DNA of 64,000 nt, taken from positions 186,001 to 250,000 of the forward strand of contig NZ_VTUZ01000007.1 in assembly GCF_008369935.1 (NCBI RefSeq). Direction: 5' to 3'. Made by a program: the position numbers and the translations under genes. Within the stretch, counting starts at the first letter, position 1. Every line of letters begins with the position of its first letter. Source of the stretch: Paraburkholderia panacisoli. Lineage in GTDB: Bacteria > Pseudomonadota > Gammaproteobacteria > Burkholderiales > Burkholderiaceae. The notes below the pieces were generated by a model. That model did no database searches and was not told the DNA's origin. It worked only from the letters and a program-made list of their open reading frames with translations. Below, in pieces: positions 17,142 through 26,723 of the stretch.

Positions 17142-18362
17142 ATGGAAAGCGCGCTCGGCAATTCACCGGCAGCGTCTTCAATTGCGACGTGCGCCGCGCC
17201 GGCCGGCGGCGAGCCGTATCTGCTGACGCCGGGGCCGCTCACCACCGCGCTCTCGACCAAGCAGGCGATGCTGCGCGACTGGGGCTCGTGGGACGGCGAC
17301 TTCCGCGCGATGACCGCGCAGTTGCGCGCGAGCCTGCTGGACATCGCGGGCGACACCGCCGGCGAATACGACTGCGTGCCGCTGCAAGGCAGCGGCAGCT
17401 ATTGTGTCGAAGCGATGCTGGGCAGCCTGCTGCCGCGCGACGGCCATGCGCTCGTGCTCGTCAACGGCGCGTACGGCAAGCGCATCGCGACCACGCTCGG
17501 CTACCTGGGCCGCGCCTGCACGCTGCTCGATAAGGGCGACTATCTGCCGCCGCGCGGCGCCGAAGTGGAACGCATGCTGGATGCCGATCCGAGCATCACG
17601 CACGTGGTCGCGGTGCACTGCGAAACCAGCTCGGGGATTCTCAATCCGCTCGAAGAGATCGCCGCCGCCACCGCGAAGAAGGGCCGCAAGCTGCTGATCG
17701 ATTCGATGAGCGCATTCGGTGCGGTGCCGCTCGACGTGCGCGAGATCGCCTGCGAGGCCTTCGTGTCGTCGGCGAACAAGTGCATCGAGGGCGTGCCCGG
17801 CTTCGGCTTCGTGATCGCCCGCAAGCGCGCGTTGCAGGAAGCGAAGGGCCGCAGCCACTCGCTCGCGCTCGACGTTTACGATCAATGGGAGGTGATGAAC
17901 CGCACCGGGCAGTGGCGCTTCACGCCGCCGACCCACACGGTGGCCGCGTTCCTCGAAGCGCTGCGGCTCTATCGGCTCGAAGGCGGCCAGCCCGCGCGTC
18001 TCGCGCGTTACGCGAACAATCGCGACGTGCTGGTGGCGGGCATGCGTGAACTCGGCTTCGAGCCGCTGCTGAATGCGCGCTGGCGCTCGCCGATCATCGT
18101 CACGTTCTTTGCGCCGGCGCATCCGTCGTTCGAATTCGCGCGTTTCTACGAGCTGATGAAGCAGCAGGGCTTCATCATCTATCCGGGCAAGCTGACGGTG
18201 GTGGACAGCTTCCGCATCGGCTGCATCGGTCAGGTCGACGAGCACGTGATGCGCCGCGTGGTGCAGGCGTGCGCGAGGTCGTTGCAGGCGATGGGCGTCG
18301 CGCATGCGGCGCCGCCAGCGGCCGCGCTCGAAGAGCGCAAGGCGTTGGCGCAAGCGGCTTGA
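17142..18362 (+). CDS. phnW: 2-aminoethylphosphonate--pyruvate transaminase
   Basis: A 406-residue PLP enzyme that converts 2-aminoethylphosphonate and pyruvate to phosphonoacetaldehyde and alanine. The start LLTPGPLTTALSTKQAMLRDWGSWD is split around residues 27-51 and is typical for PhnW. The PLP lysine is K213 in SSANKCIEGVPGFGF. GGAG precedes ATG 17142. The N-terminus carries about 20 extra residues compared with common PhnW. The downstream phnX completes the two-step path. No phosphonate ABC transporter is present nearby. Confidence 0.94.
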   Translation: MESALGNSPAASSIATCAAPAGGEPYLLTPGPLTTALSTKQAMLRDWGSWDGDFRAMTAQLRASLLDIAGDTAGEYDCVPLQGSGSYCVEAMLGSLLPRDGHALVLVNGAYGKRIATTLGYLGRACTLLDKGDYLPPRGAEVERMLDADPSITHVVAVHCETSSGILNPLEEIAAATAKKGRKLLIDSMSAFGAVPLDVREIACEAFVSSANKCIEGVPGFGFVIARKRALQEAKGRSHSLALDVYDQWEVMNRTGQWRFTPPTHTVAAFLEALRLYRLEGGQPARLARYANNRDVLVAGMRELGFEPLLNARWRSPIIVTFFAPAHPSFEFARFYELMKQQGFIIYPGKLTVVDSFRIGCIGQVDEHVMRRVVQACARSLQAMGVAHAAPPAAALEERKALAQAA

Positions 18363-18483
18363 GCAAAAGGAACACGCACGGATTGAGCGCGCGGTTCGCG
18401 CGCGCAAACTGCGCATAGCCATCAGATAGAAACGCGCGGCACGCCACGCGAGCATTGCTGGAAAACCCACAGGACAGAAGTCG

Positions 18484-19296
18484 ATGAAGCAGGTCAAGCA
18501 CGTCAAAGCGGTAATTTTCGATTGGGCCGGCACCGTGGTCGACTACGGTTCGTTGGCGCCGATGGGCGCGTTCGTCGAGACCTTCGCGGAGTTCGGCGTC
18601 TCCATCACGATCGACGAAGCGCGCGGCCCGATGGGCATGGCCAAGCGCCCGCATATCGCTGCGCTGATGGCGTTGCCGCGCGTCGCGCAGGCATGGGCCG
18701 ACAAGTACGGCCGAAAACCGGACGAAGCGGATATCGACGCCGTGTACGACGTGTTCGTGCCGAAGAACATCGCGGTCGCGGCCAGCTATAGCGCGGTGAT
18801 TCCGGGCGTGGCCGAAGTGGCGAGCGCGCTGCGCAGGGACGACATCCGCATCGGCACGACCACCGGCTACACGCGCGAGATCATCGACGAGATCGTGCCG
18901 GGCGCCGCGGCCCAGGGGTTCGCGCCGGACAGCATCGTGTGCACGGGCGATACGCCGGAGGGACGGCCGTCGCCGTACATGATCTACAAGTCGCTGCCGG
19001 AACTGGGCGTCTGGCGCGCGAAAGACGCGATCAAGGTCGACGACACCGAAGTCGGGATCGCGGAAGGGCTCAACGGCGGCACGTGGGCGGTGGGGGTCGC
19101 GGTGAGCGGCAACGCGTTCGGGATGGCCGAAGCGGATGTCAAGGCGCTCGCGCCGGATGAGTTCGCGACGCGTCGCCACGCTGCGATCGAGAAATTGCGC
19201 GCGGCGGGCGCGCACTATGTGATCGACAGCGTCGCCGATCTGATGCCGGTGGTGTACGACATCGACGCGCGTCTCGCGCGCGGCGAGCGGCCGTGA
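18484..19296 (+). CDS. phnX: phosphonoacetaldehyde hydrolase
   Basis: A 270-residue HAD-superfamily enzyme that hydrolyses phosphonoacetaldehyde to acetaldehyde and phosphate. The nucleophile is D13 in IFDWAGT, the characteristic DxAGT variant. The Schiff-base lysine is K54 in GMAKRPHI of the cap domain. Other HAD motifs are TTGYT and KVDDTEVGI. It follows phnW by 121 bp on the same strand. AGGA precedes the ATG. Confidence 0.95.
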   Translation: MKQVKHVKAVIFDWAGTVVDYGSLAPMGAFVETFAEFGVSITIDEARGPMGMAKRPHIAALMALPRVAQAWADKYGRKPDEADIDAVYDVFVPKNIAVAASYSAVIPGVAEVASALRRDDIRIGTTTGYTREIIDEIVPGAAAQGFAPDSIVCTGDTPEGRPSPYMIYKSLPELGVWRAKDAIKVDDTEVGIAEGLNGGTWAVGVAVSGNAFGMAEADVKALAPDEFATRRHAAIEKLRAAGAHYVIDSVADLMPVVYDIDARLARGERP

Positions 19297-19427
19297 TGCA
19301 ATGAACGCGGGGCCGGGAGGTCCCGCCTTTCGGCGTCGTGCAACGCGCGCCGTCTGGATTGAATGCGGCAATACAGCGCCATAAGAGCAACCGCGAGAAC
19401 AACCGCGCGCCCGTCAGTTCCGCACAC

Positions 19428-20324
19428 TCACTTGAAGTACCCCACCGCGAGATCGATAAACTCCCGCACCTTGCGCGGCACGAACTCACGGCTCGGATAA
19501 ACCAGCGAGACGGCGACGTCGCCATTGACCACGGTGCAGTCGTCGAGAATCCGCACCAGCGTGCCGGCCTGCAATTCGTCGGCGACCATCTCCAGCGGCA
19601 GCAATGCAATGCCCATCGCGCCCAGCGCAGCCTGTTTCTGCATGATCATGCTGTTCACCGTGAACGACGCATCGAGCGCGATGCTCTCGTCGCCGCCGTC
19701 GCTACCGCTGAAGATCCAGTTCTGCGGACTGGTATCGAGCGGCGCGGCGATCACGCGGTGCCGGGCGAGATCGGCGGGCGCTTGCGGATGACCGGCCTGC
19801 GCGAGATACGCGGCCGCCGCCACCGGCACCGCGTGCGAATTCAGCAGACGCCGCACCACCAGTGACTCCGAGCGGATCATGTGCTCGGTCACGATGCCCA
19901 CGTCGAAACCGCCTTCGAGCAGATCGACGCGTTTTTCCGTCAGCGTGACGCGCAGATTCACGTGCGGAAACCTGGACTGATAGTCAGCGAAAAGCGGAGT
20001 GAGGCGAAACAGCGAAAAACTGCCCAGCGCAACGATGCGCAGATCACCCGCGACTTCCTTCGAGGTCGTGGTCGCGCGCGATTCCACTTCTTCCAGTTCG
20101 GCCAGCAGCACGCGGCAACCGTCGGCGTACTCGGCGCCGGCTTCGGTCAGCACGACCTTGCGCGTGGTGCGCTGGAAGAGGCGAATGCCCAGATGCTGTT
20201 CGAGGCTCGATACATGGCGCGTCACGACCGAAGTCGAGACGCCGAGATGCGCGGCGGCCTGCGCGAAGCTGCCCGCGTCGGCAACCTTGACGAAAGCCTG
20301 CATGGCCTGAAAGAGATTGATCAT
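19428..20324 (-). CDS. LysR-family regulator downstream of amidohydrolase
   Basis: A 298-residue LysR protein of the group often labelled DsdC/CrgA-like (INLFQAMQAFVKVADAGSFA, then VSTSVVTRHVSSLEQHLG). The start MINLFQAM is chosen because the upstream open frame is a low-complexity Pro/Cys-rich extension coded by a 12-bp tandem repeat. The gene lies 196 bp after the amidohydrolase on the same strand. The target is unknown. Confidence 0.88.
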   Translation of the reverse strand: MINLFQAMQAFVKVADAGSFAQAAAHLGVSTSVVTRHVSSLEQHLGIRLFQRTTRKVVLTEAGAEYADGCRVLLAELEEVESRATTTSKEVAGDLRIVALGSFSLFRLTPLFADYQSRFPHVNLRVTLTEKRVDLLEGGFDVGIVTEHMIRSESLVVRRLLNSHAVPVAAAAYLAQAGHPQAPADLARHRVIAAPLDTSPQNWIFSGSDGGDESIALDASFTVNSMIMQKQAALGAMGIALLPLEMVADELQAGTLVRILDDCTVVNGDVAVSLVYPSREFVPRKVREFIDLAVGYFK

Positions 20325-20355
20325 GTGAGAGCGGAAAACGGATTCGTTGTGGCGG

Positions 20356-20427
20356 GTGGCGCAAGGTGGGCTGCAAGACGGGTTGCAAAGCGGGCGGCAA
20401 GACGGCTTGCGAAGCAGGGTGCGAGCC
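20356..20427. repeat. degenerate 12-bp tandem repeat
   Basis: Units such as GGGCTGCAAGAC (20368), GGGTTGCAAAGC (20380), GGGCGGCAAGAC (20392) and GGCTTGCGAAGC (20404) follow one another, with weaker units on both sides. It lies between the amidohydrolase and the LysR gene, and on the minus strand one frame reads as Pro-x-Cys repeats. Confidence 0.75.
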
Positions 20428-20520
20428 TGCTCGGCACGGAGGATTGCGCTGCGCCGGCGCTTCTCTTTGCGGGCCTTCCCGCGCGCTTCATGAACACCCG
20501 CATGCGCTTCACGACCCGCA

Positions 20521-21738
20521 TCAATCCTGCGCGAGCGTGCCGTTGCGCGCGACGATCCGGCCGTTGGCCATGACCAGTTTGCGCGGCGGCCGCGCGACGA
20601 TCGCATGTGCGAGCGTGTCGGCTTCGATCAGCACGAGGTCGGCGCGAGCGCCGGCTTGCAAGCCGTAGTGCGTGAAGCCACAGCCGTGGGCAGCCGTGCT
20701 GCTCACACAGTCGAACGCGAGCGCCAGGTCGTCGTCGCGACGCAGGCCGTAGCGCATCGCGATCAGCATCGCGCGTTCGAGCATGTCCGGCGAGCCGTAG
20801 GGCGTCCACGTATCGCGAATGCCGTCGTTGCCGCCAAACAGCGTGACGCCTCGTTCCACGCAAGTCTTCAGCGGCGGCACCGGCGTCGACGGCGGGGCAG
20901 TGGTCAGCAGCGCGACGCGTAGATCGGCGAGGCGCGCGAGCAGGGCATCGCGCTCGCGTTCGGGCAGCGCGCCCAGACAGAACGCGTGGCTCACCACCAC
21001 CTGCCCTTGCATGCCGAGTGCGGCGACCCGGTCGAGCAGCAGCCCGAGCGTAAACGCGCCGATTTCGCCGGGCTCGTGCAGATGGATATCGATCGGCTTC
21101 TGATGACGCTGCGCAAGACTGAACGTCAGGTCCAGCGACGCCACCGGATCGCCGTCGATCAGCGCGGGGTCGAGCGCGCCGAGCACGTCGGCGCCCGCGC
21201 CCAGCGCGCGGTCGAGCAACGCGTCGGTCCCGGGCCGGCCGAGCAGCCCCGATTGCGGGAAAGCGACGATCTGCATGTCGAGCACATCGCGCAGCGCGGT
21301 GCGCGTTGCCAGCACGCCTTCGAGGTGGCGCAGGCCCGCCTCGGTGTCGATATCGACGTGCGTGCGCAAACGCGTGGTGCCCGCCGCGAGGAACGCGCGC
21401 GCGAGCGCGAGTGACTGTGCGCCCGCATCGTGGCCGCTCTGCGCGCGCCAGCGCCGTTCGTTCTCGATCCGGTCGGTCAGCTTCGGCCCGACCTCGTTGC
21501 AATACCAGTTCATGCCCCAGTTGGTCTTGTCCAGATGCGTATGGCCTTCGACGAAACCGGGCAGCAGCAACGCGCCCGCACCGTCCTCGATCCGGACACC
21601 CGGCTCGCGCGGCAAGTCCGGGCCGATCGCCGCGACGCGGCCGTCGGCGAGGGACACGTCGACGCGGGCGCCGTCGGTCCGGCGCACGTTCGTGATGAGC
21701 GAGGCGTTCGTCATGGGGTGAGTGGCGGTCGTGTTCAT
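20521..21738 (-). CDS. cytosine deaminase-type amidohydrolase
   Basis: A 405-residue metal-dependent amidohydrolase. Metal motifs are visible: HTHLDK (EGHTHLDKTNWG), HLHEPGEIGAF, the histidine in VVSHAFCLG, and the aspartate in LFGGNDGIRDTW. This pattern is that of CodA-like and N-isopropylammelide-like deaminases that act on cyclic amides or nitrogen heterocycles. A second start at 21714 (MTNASLITNV) is equally plausible; neither has a strong ribosome-binding site. The LysR gene downstream may regulate it. The exact substrate is not known. Confidence 0.85.
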   Translation of the reverse strand: MNTTATHPMTNASLITNVRRTDGARVDVSLADGRVAAIGPDLPREPGVRIEDGAGALLLPGFVEGHTHLDKTNWGMNWYCNEVGPKLTDRIENERRWRAQSGHDAGAQSLALARAFLAAGTTRLRTHVDIDTEAGLRHLEGVLATRTALRDVLDMQIVAFPQSGLLGRPGTDALLDRALGAGADVLGALDPALIDGDPVASLDLTFSLAQRHQKPIDIHLHEPGEIGAFTLGLLLDRVAALGMQGQVVVSHAFCLGALPERERDALLARLADLRVALLTTAPPSTPVPPLKTCVERGVTLFGGNDGIRDTWTPYGSPDMLERAMLIAMRYGLRRDDDLALAFDCVSSTAAHGCGFTHYGLQAGARADLVLIEADTLAHAIVARPPRKLVMANGRIVARNGTLAQD

Positions 21739-22064
21739 GGATGGGTGTCGACGCTGGGGTTGGCGCGGCCGTTCGGCAGCGCCGCGCGGTGCGGTGCGCG
21801 TGCAATCATCAGTTGAATGGCGCGTGCCGCCTGCCTGGCAGGAACATCGACAGGCAAACGAAAGCGGCGCGCGGCTGGCGTGTGATTGTACTTCGCGCTG
21901 CCACATGCCGAGCCGCGCGGCCATGGGGCGCGGTGGCGAATCCGCGCTGCGCGAAGCGTTTCGGGCACTCAAGTTTCCTGCGTTCATGCCGTTGACATAG
22001 GCTAATCACATTCTGGGACCGTGCCGTGCAACTCGCTTACAGTAACGATCGCCTGTCCAGCCGG
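21739..22064. other. intergenic region, divergent amidohydrolase and diguanylate cyclase
   Basis: No supported gene or clear regulatory repeat was seen here. Open frames in this stretch have no family resemblance. Both flanking genes must have their promoters in it. Confidence 0.5.
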
Positions 22065-23057
22065 ATGGCTGTCGATCCGTCCGCCACTGGCGAACCTGAG
22101 GTGGAGTCTTCGGTTATAGAGTGGCTGCTGCATGACGATCAGGTGATGCGCGAGTGCTTCACGCACGCGGCCGAAATCCTGAAGAGCGTGACCGGCGCGG
22201 CGATCACCGCGATCACGCTGCTCGACGAGGAGTACCAGCACTACCGCGCCGAAGTCGGCATGACGATGCCGCTCGTCACACGCGCCCGGTCGCTTGCCGA
22301 CTACGCGGTGCGCGACGCGGAGCTGTTCGTGATCGAGGACGCGCACGACGACAGCCGCTTCGGCGAATGCATGCTGGTGCAACGCTATCCGTTCGTGCGC
22401 TTTTACGCGGCGATCGCGCTGCGCGCGCCGAACGGCGAGATCGTCGGCGCGTTGTGCGCGATGGACCCGTCGCCCGGCCGGCTCGACGCGGGGCAGCGGG
22501 GCGTGTTCTACCATCTGCGCGCGATGATCGAGAACGATCTGAAGATGCGCACGGCCACCGCGATCGATCCGCTCACGCAGCTGTACAACCGCCGCTTCCT
22601 GCTCGAAAGCATTGCGCGCCGCTGGAAGGAAGCGCAGGACGGCGACGTGATGGGCTCGGTAGTGGTCGACGTGGACTGGTTCAAGCAATACAACGATACC
22701 TACGGCCACCCGGCGGGCGACAGTTGCCTGCGCAAGGTGGCCTCGGTGATGCAGGCCGCGGCCGATGGCGAGCACATCGTCGTCGGGCGCATGGGCGGCG
22801 AGGAATTCGGGCTGCTGGTGCTGCAGCCGGAGTGCGCCGCGCTCGAGGACACGCTCGAAACGCTGCGGCAGGGCGTCGAGGAACTGGCAATCGAGCATCG
22901 CGCTTCACCGCTCGGCGTAGTGACGGTCAGCGTGGGGGCATCGTTGACGCGCATCAGCGAAGGTTCGCGGCTGGCTCATCGCGACGGCTTTGCGAGCGCG
23001 GACCGCGCGTTGTATCGCTCGAAGCATGGCGGCAGGAATCAGGTGACGATGGCGTAG
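22065..23057 (+). CDS. diguanylate cyclase with GAF sensor domain
   Basis: A 330-residue protein with an N-terminal GAF domain (about residues 20-165; VTGAAITAITLLDEE and IVGALCAMDPSPG) and a C-terminal GGDEF domain. The active-site motif is GGEEF, with IDPLTQLYNRRFLLE at the domain start. It should make cyclic-di-GMP in the cytosol in response to a small molecule or redox signal sensed by GAF. No membrane segment is present. ATG 22065 is used; GTG 22026 would add 13 residues, and neither start is clearly better. No RxxD inhibitory site was noticed before GGEEF. Confidence 0.9.
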   Translation: MAVDPSATGEPEVESSVIEWLLHDDQVMRECFTHAAEILKSVTGAAITAITLLDEEYQHYRAEVGMTMPLVTRARSLADYAVRDAELFVIEDAHDDSRFGECMLVQRYPFVRFYAAIALRAPNGEIVGALCAMDPSPGRLDAGQRGVFYHLRAMIENDLKMRTATAIDPLTQLYNRRFLLESIARRWKEAQDGDVMGSVVVDVDWFKQYNDTYGHPAGDSCLRKVASVMQAAADGEHIVVGRMGGEEFGLLVLQPECAALEDTLETLRQGVEELAIEHRASPLGVVTVSVGASLTRISEGSRLAHRDGFASADRALYRSKHGGRNQVTMA

Positions 23058-23445
23058 TCCGGAGTGTGACGTGCTGCTATGTTGCGGTGCCTGTCACCGC
23101 ATGCGTGCGAGGCGGACGTTTTTCCCGGTCAGGTATCCTCAAGATCGAACTGCTCTCGGGTTCATCCCGTTGGACTGCACGTCACCGACATACGTAAAGC
23201 CGGGGGAAATAGTGGCCTTTTTTACATGCGCCGACTTTGGCACAATGGCGCAACGCGCAAAACACACTGACTCACCCGTCCTGCGAGATGCGCGAAAAAA
23301 AATCGAGCGCACGTGAGGCCGTTTTGCGCCGACGCATAAGGTTTCCTTAAGGCATGACTGTTCAGATAGGCAAGGGACCGCCAGGGGAAAGGCAGGGGAC
23401 CTGGCGGCATGACGCGTACAGCAAGACGGCTGAGAACAATTAAAA
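23058..23445. other. intergenic region before a small hypothetical gene
   Basis: No gene or convincing promoter was recognised. A run of A at 23284-23293 and a TTGGCAC at 23238 are the only marked points; the latter does not continue as a good sigma-54 promoter. Confidence 0.45.
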
Positions 23446-23715
23446 ATGCCCAGAGCACGGAAAGGCGCCGAACAGGCCGAAAAGAATGCATACAGATCGC
23501 TGTATCTGACGGAGCTGGCCAGAGGCAGTTCACACATTGCCAGCACGCTGAGTCCGCAGACGCAACGCATCGCGATTGCCGAGATCGTGGACGAGTTTTG
23601 CACGCAACACGGCGCCGACAAGCTCGTCATCTTTCGCGAGTTGCTGGCGGAGAGCCTGGAGAAACGCAATCAGCCGGGCGCGGCGCAAGCCGTACTGAAT
23701 TTCAAGCCGGACTAG
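23446..23715 (+). CDS. hypothetical protein, 89 residues
   Basis: A small soluble protein (MPRARKGAEQAEKNAYRSLY) that is mostly helical, basic at the N-terminus and acidic in the middle. No family recognised. Codon use resembles neighbouring genes. The ATG lacks a strong Shine-Dalgarno. It is convergent with the Hsp70-like gene that ends at 23791. Function unknown. Confidence 0.6.
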   Translation: MPRARKGAEQAEKNAYRSLYLTELARGSSHIASTLSPQTQRIAIAEIVDEFCTQHGADKLVIFRELLAESLEKRNQPGAAQAVLNFKPD

Positions 23716-23790
23716 TTGCAAGCATGAAGATCCGAAGCTAACGCCCGCCGTGGCCTCGAAGCTGCCACGAGACGACGCCGCGCGTGCGCC

Positions 23791-26718
23791 TCAGTCCGCG
23801 ATCAGCTTCAGCCCAACGGGCAAGGACTCGCCGAACACGCGGCCTTCGTCGGCGTTGTCGAGCTCCACGCTCTCGCTCACCATCGTGATCCAGGCGCGCG
23901 GCGCAGTTGCCGCTTCGAGCCTGCGCACGACCGTCTGACGCACATCGTCGGGCAGGTCGCGCGAGCGGTCGCCGGTCATGCGGGCGATCTGCACGGCGGC
24001 AAACGCCGCGGGGTCGACCTTCCTCCAGTCGAGCGCGAGTACCGCGTCAAGCCATTGGGCGGCGATCTCCGGCGGCACGACGCTATGTGCGCTGCCGTAG
24101 AAGGGACGCCGCGCGCCGATGCGCCCGACCGCCCACCAGCTTTGATGGTTTTCGGCGGGCTTTTTCAGGCGCGTCAGCACCGACTCGCCGAGTTCGATCT
24201 TGCGTTCGACGGGAATCCGTTCGAGCGATGCGCTCAACCGGACCATATCGGCGACGCCCGTTTTGGCGATGTCGAACGGCAGCTTGTGACGCGATTGCGC
24301 GGCCGTTTGCAGGTACGCCATCGCGTCGAGCACGCGCAATTGCGCGCTTTCGTCGAGGCCGCCGGCCGCGCGTCGCCAGAGCGTCCACCATTCGGACCAC
24401 ACCTGGCTTTCGTGCACGTATTGAATGCCGTCGTCGAATAGCGACCAGAGCTGTTCGACGCGCCATTCGTCGAGCGGATAGCCGAAGCCGGGCCGCACGC
24501 AGTAGCCGGCCAGATTCAGCCAGAGCCGCTCGTGATCCGCCGAGCGCCGGCGACGGCGCGCGCGTTCCCACAGCGCGCCGAACAGTTCGCGCAGCAACGC
24601 GCTGTTCCAGCTCTCGCGCGGCCCGAGCAGTTGTTCGAGTTGCGAGCGCAGCCGTTTGACTTCTTTGGGGCCCACGTTTTGCGAGCGCGAACCGAAACAG
24701 CGGTCGATCTGTTCGAGCGCGCCGTCGAGTGCCGGGTGTCTCGCCGGCGCGGCGTTGGCCGGCAGATCCACTTGCGCGTGGTCGCGACGCAGCTGGAATT
24801 CAAGCAGCCAGCGTTGCGCCGGATCGTCGAGCTCGATGCAATGCACGTCGAGCGTGCCGACTTCGGTGAGCGAGGTCGCGATGCGCACCGTGGTTTCGCG
24901 TGCGCTGCGCTCGCCGCGCGGCTGCACGACGGTCGCGAGCGGCGGCAGCCGGATGAAGTCGCCGCCCGCGAGATCGGTCAGCTCGCCGGCCCGATAAATC
25001 GTGTCCGCGCTCGACGACACCAGATGAAAGCGCACCGGATGTCCGAGCCGCAGCGCGAACGTGCGATCCGCGATCAGGATTTCGTGGCCTTCCTCGGTGC
25101 CGCGCGGCAGCAGACAGATGCCGCGTGGCGCGGATTCGGCGTCGGGCTTGCTGTCGGCGCCGTCGTCTAGCACGAGGAAGTAGCTGCGCGGCGAGCCGCC
25201 GCCGATTTTCGGCGCGTTGCCCGCGCGCGCGAGCGAATAGGCGACCGCGCCGCGAGCGACGGCCACATCGGGGTTGTCGTTATGCAGGACGTTGAGCGGC
25301 GCGCCGCGCCACGCACCGAGCGTGTGCGCAAGGCGCTGCGTGAGCGCTTCGGCGCGGAAGACGCCACCGTTGAGCAGCAGGGTGTCGGGCACGGGCAGGG
25401 CGTTGTCGTTGCTCACGCTGCTTGCGCCGTTCTCGCCGACAGCATTGCCGTGGCCAGCAGCAGCAATGCTTGCGCCGGAAGCCTCGCTCTGACCGCCAGA
25501 ACCCACACCCAGCGCCTTGCGCGACTGCGCCGCGAACCGGCTCAGAAACGCCGCGATATGCCGCGTGACCGCCGCGTCGGTCGCGTAGGGCAGGCCGAAC
25601 TCGACGATCGCGCCGCGCGCCCGGCCCGGCCGCTCATGCGACGCCACCGCCGGAAAAAAGCCATCGACGATCACGCGCTCGACTTCATCGCGCGTGACCT
25701 GCACCGTGCGTGCCCCGCCGACCAGTTTCGCCCCCGCGCCGAGCAACGTGATCGACGCCGAATCAGGCGCATGCGCGCCGAGCAGTTGTTCCTTCGCGCC
25801 CCGGCAGCGCTCGACCAGTTGCGACAGACTCGCCGCCGACAAACGCGAAGGCCCGTCGCCACCCGGCAGCCGCGCTTCGACCAGATGCGCGAGCGCGAGA
25901 TCCATGTTGTCGCCGCCGAGCATCAGATGGTTGCCCACGCCGATGCGTGTGAGCTGCGGCTCGCCGTCGCGCATGCTCACCTCGATCAGCGTGAGGTCGG
26001 TCGTGCCGCCGCCGACATCGCAGATCAGCACGAGACGCGTGCGCGCAAGCTCGCTCGCCAGCCGCTCGCGATGATGAAACAGCCAGTCGTAGAACGCGGC
26101 CTGCGGCTCTTCGAGCAGCCGCAACGCGGGCAGACCGGCGAGACGCGCGGCTGCCACGGTCAGCGCCCGCGCGCCTTCGTCGAACGAAGCGGGCACCGTG
26201 AGCACCACGTCCTGCTGTTCGAGCGGCGCGTCGGGGAAGCGCTGGTTCCACGCGGCGCGCACGTGCGCGAGATAACTCGCGCTCGCGTCGACGGGTGAGA
26301 CTTTGCGGACGTCGTCGGCGGCGCCCCACGGCAGGATCGGCGCAACGCGGTCGACCGATGCGTGCGACAGCCAGCTTTTCGCGCTCGTCACCAGCCGCCC
26401 CGGCACCTGCGCGCCGAGCAGACGCGCGAGCCGGCCGATCACGACCGGCTGCGCCGCGTCGTCGCCGGCCGCGTGATCGCGGGTGGACCACGGCAATTGC
26501 AGATCGCCCGCGTTCAGTTCGCCCTCGGCCGCGTGATAGCGCACCGAGGGCAGCAGCGGCCGCGCGGCGACTTCGCCGGGGCTCACCAGCTGGTCGATCT
26601 CGAAGACGCGGATGGGCTGTGGACCACTCAGCGGCCCACCCAACGGCGCCCCCGCCTCGGCATAGGCGAGCACCGTATTACTGGTGCCGAGATCGATTCC
26701 GACGCAGTACCGCTTCAT
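23791..26718 (-). CDS. large Hsp70-like (DnaK-related) protein with extended C-terminus
   Basis: A 975-residue actin/Hsp70-fold ATPase. Phosphate loop 1 is GIDLGTSNTVLAYAE near residue 10, phosphate loop 2 is ICDVGGGTTDLTLIE near residue 235, and the adenosine region is LLNGGVFRAEAL. It also has SAKSWL and LEEPQAAFYDWL motifs shared with the upstream Hsp70. After about residue 600 there is a long helical region instead of a normal DnaK substrate lid; such regions are usually labelled DUF3731. GTG 26727 overlaps the upstream stop as GTGA; ATG 26718 is used here. It is the third gene of a DUF2760-Hsp70-Hsp70 operon. The client is unknown; no J-protein or GrpE gene is nearby. Confidence 0.88.
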   Translation of the reverse strand: MKRYCVGIDLGTSNTVLAYAEAGAPLGGPLSGPQPIRVFEIDQLVSPGEVAARPLLPSVRYHAAEGELNAGDLQLPWSTRDHAAGDDAAQPVVIGRLARLLGAQVPGRLVTSAKSWLSHASVDRVAPILPWGAADDVRKVSPVDASASYLAHVRAAWNQRFPDAPLEQQDVVLTVPASFDEGARALTVAAARLAGLPALRLLEEPQAAFYDWLFHHRERLASELARTRLVLICDVGGGTTDLTLIEVSMRDGEPQLTRIGVGNHLMLGGDNMDLALAHLVEARLPGGDGPSRLSAASLSQLVERCRGAKEQLLGAHAPDSASITLLGAGAKLVGGARTVQVTRDEVERVIVDGFFPAVASHERPGRARGAIVEFGLPYATDAAVTRHIAAFLSRFAAQSRKALGVGSGGQSEASGASIAAAGHGNAVGENGASSVSNDNALPVPDTLLLNGGVFRAEALTQRLAHTLGAWRGAPLNVLHNDNPDVAVARGAVAYSLARAGNAPKIGGGSPRSYFLVLDDGADSKPDAESAPRGICLLPRGTEEGHEILIADRTFALRLGHPVRFHLVSSSADTIYRAGELTDLAGGDFIRLPPLATVVQPRGERSARETTVRIATSLTEVGTLDVHCIELDDPAQRWLLEFQLRRDHAQVDLPANAAPARHPALDGALEQIDRCFGSRSQNVGPKEVKRLRSQLEQLLGPRESWNSALLRELFGALWERARRRRRSADHERLWLNLAGYCVRPGFGYPLDEWRVEQLWSLFDDGIQYVHESQVWSEWWTLWRRAAGGLDESAQLRVLDAMAYLQTAAQSRHKLPFDIAKTGVADMVRLSASLERIPVERKIELGESVLTRLKKPAENHQSWWAVGRIGARRPFYGSAHSVVPPEIAAQWLDAVLALDWRKVDPAAFAAVQIARMTGDRSRDLPDDVRQTVVRRLEAATAPRAWITMVSESVELDNADEGRVFGESLPVGLKLIAD

Positions 26719-26723
26719 CTCAT

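Noticed and set aside
23236..23255. Sigma-54-like sequence TTTGGCACAATGGCGCAAC
   Set aside because: The -24 part is good, but the -12 TTGC is missing at the right spacing and no nitrogen gene follows.
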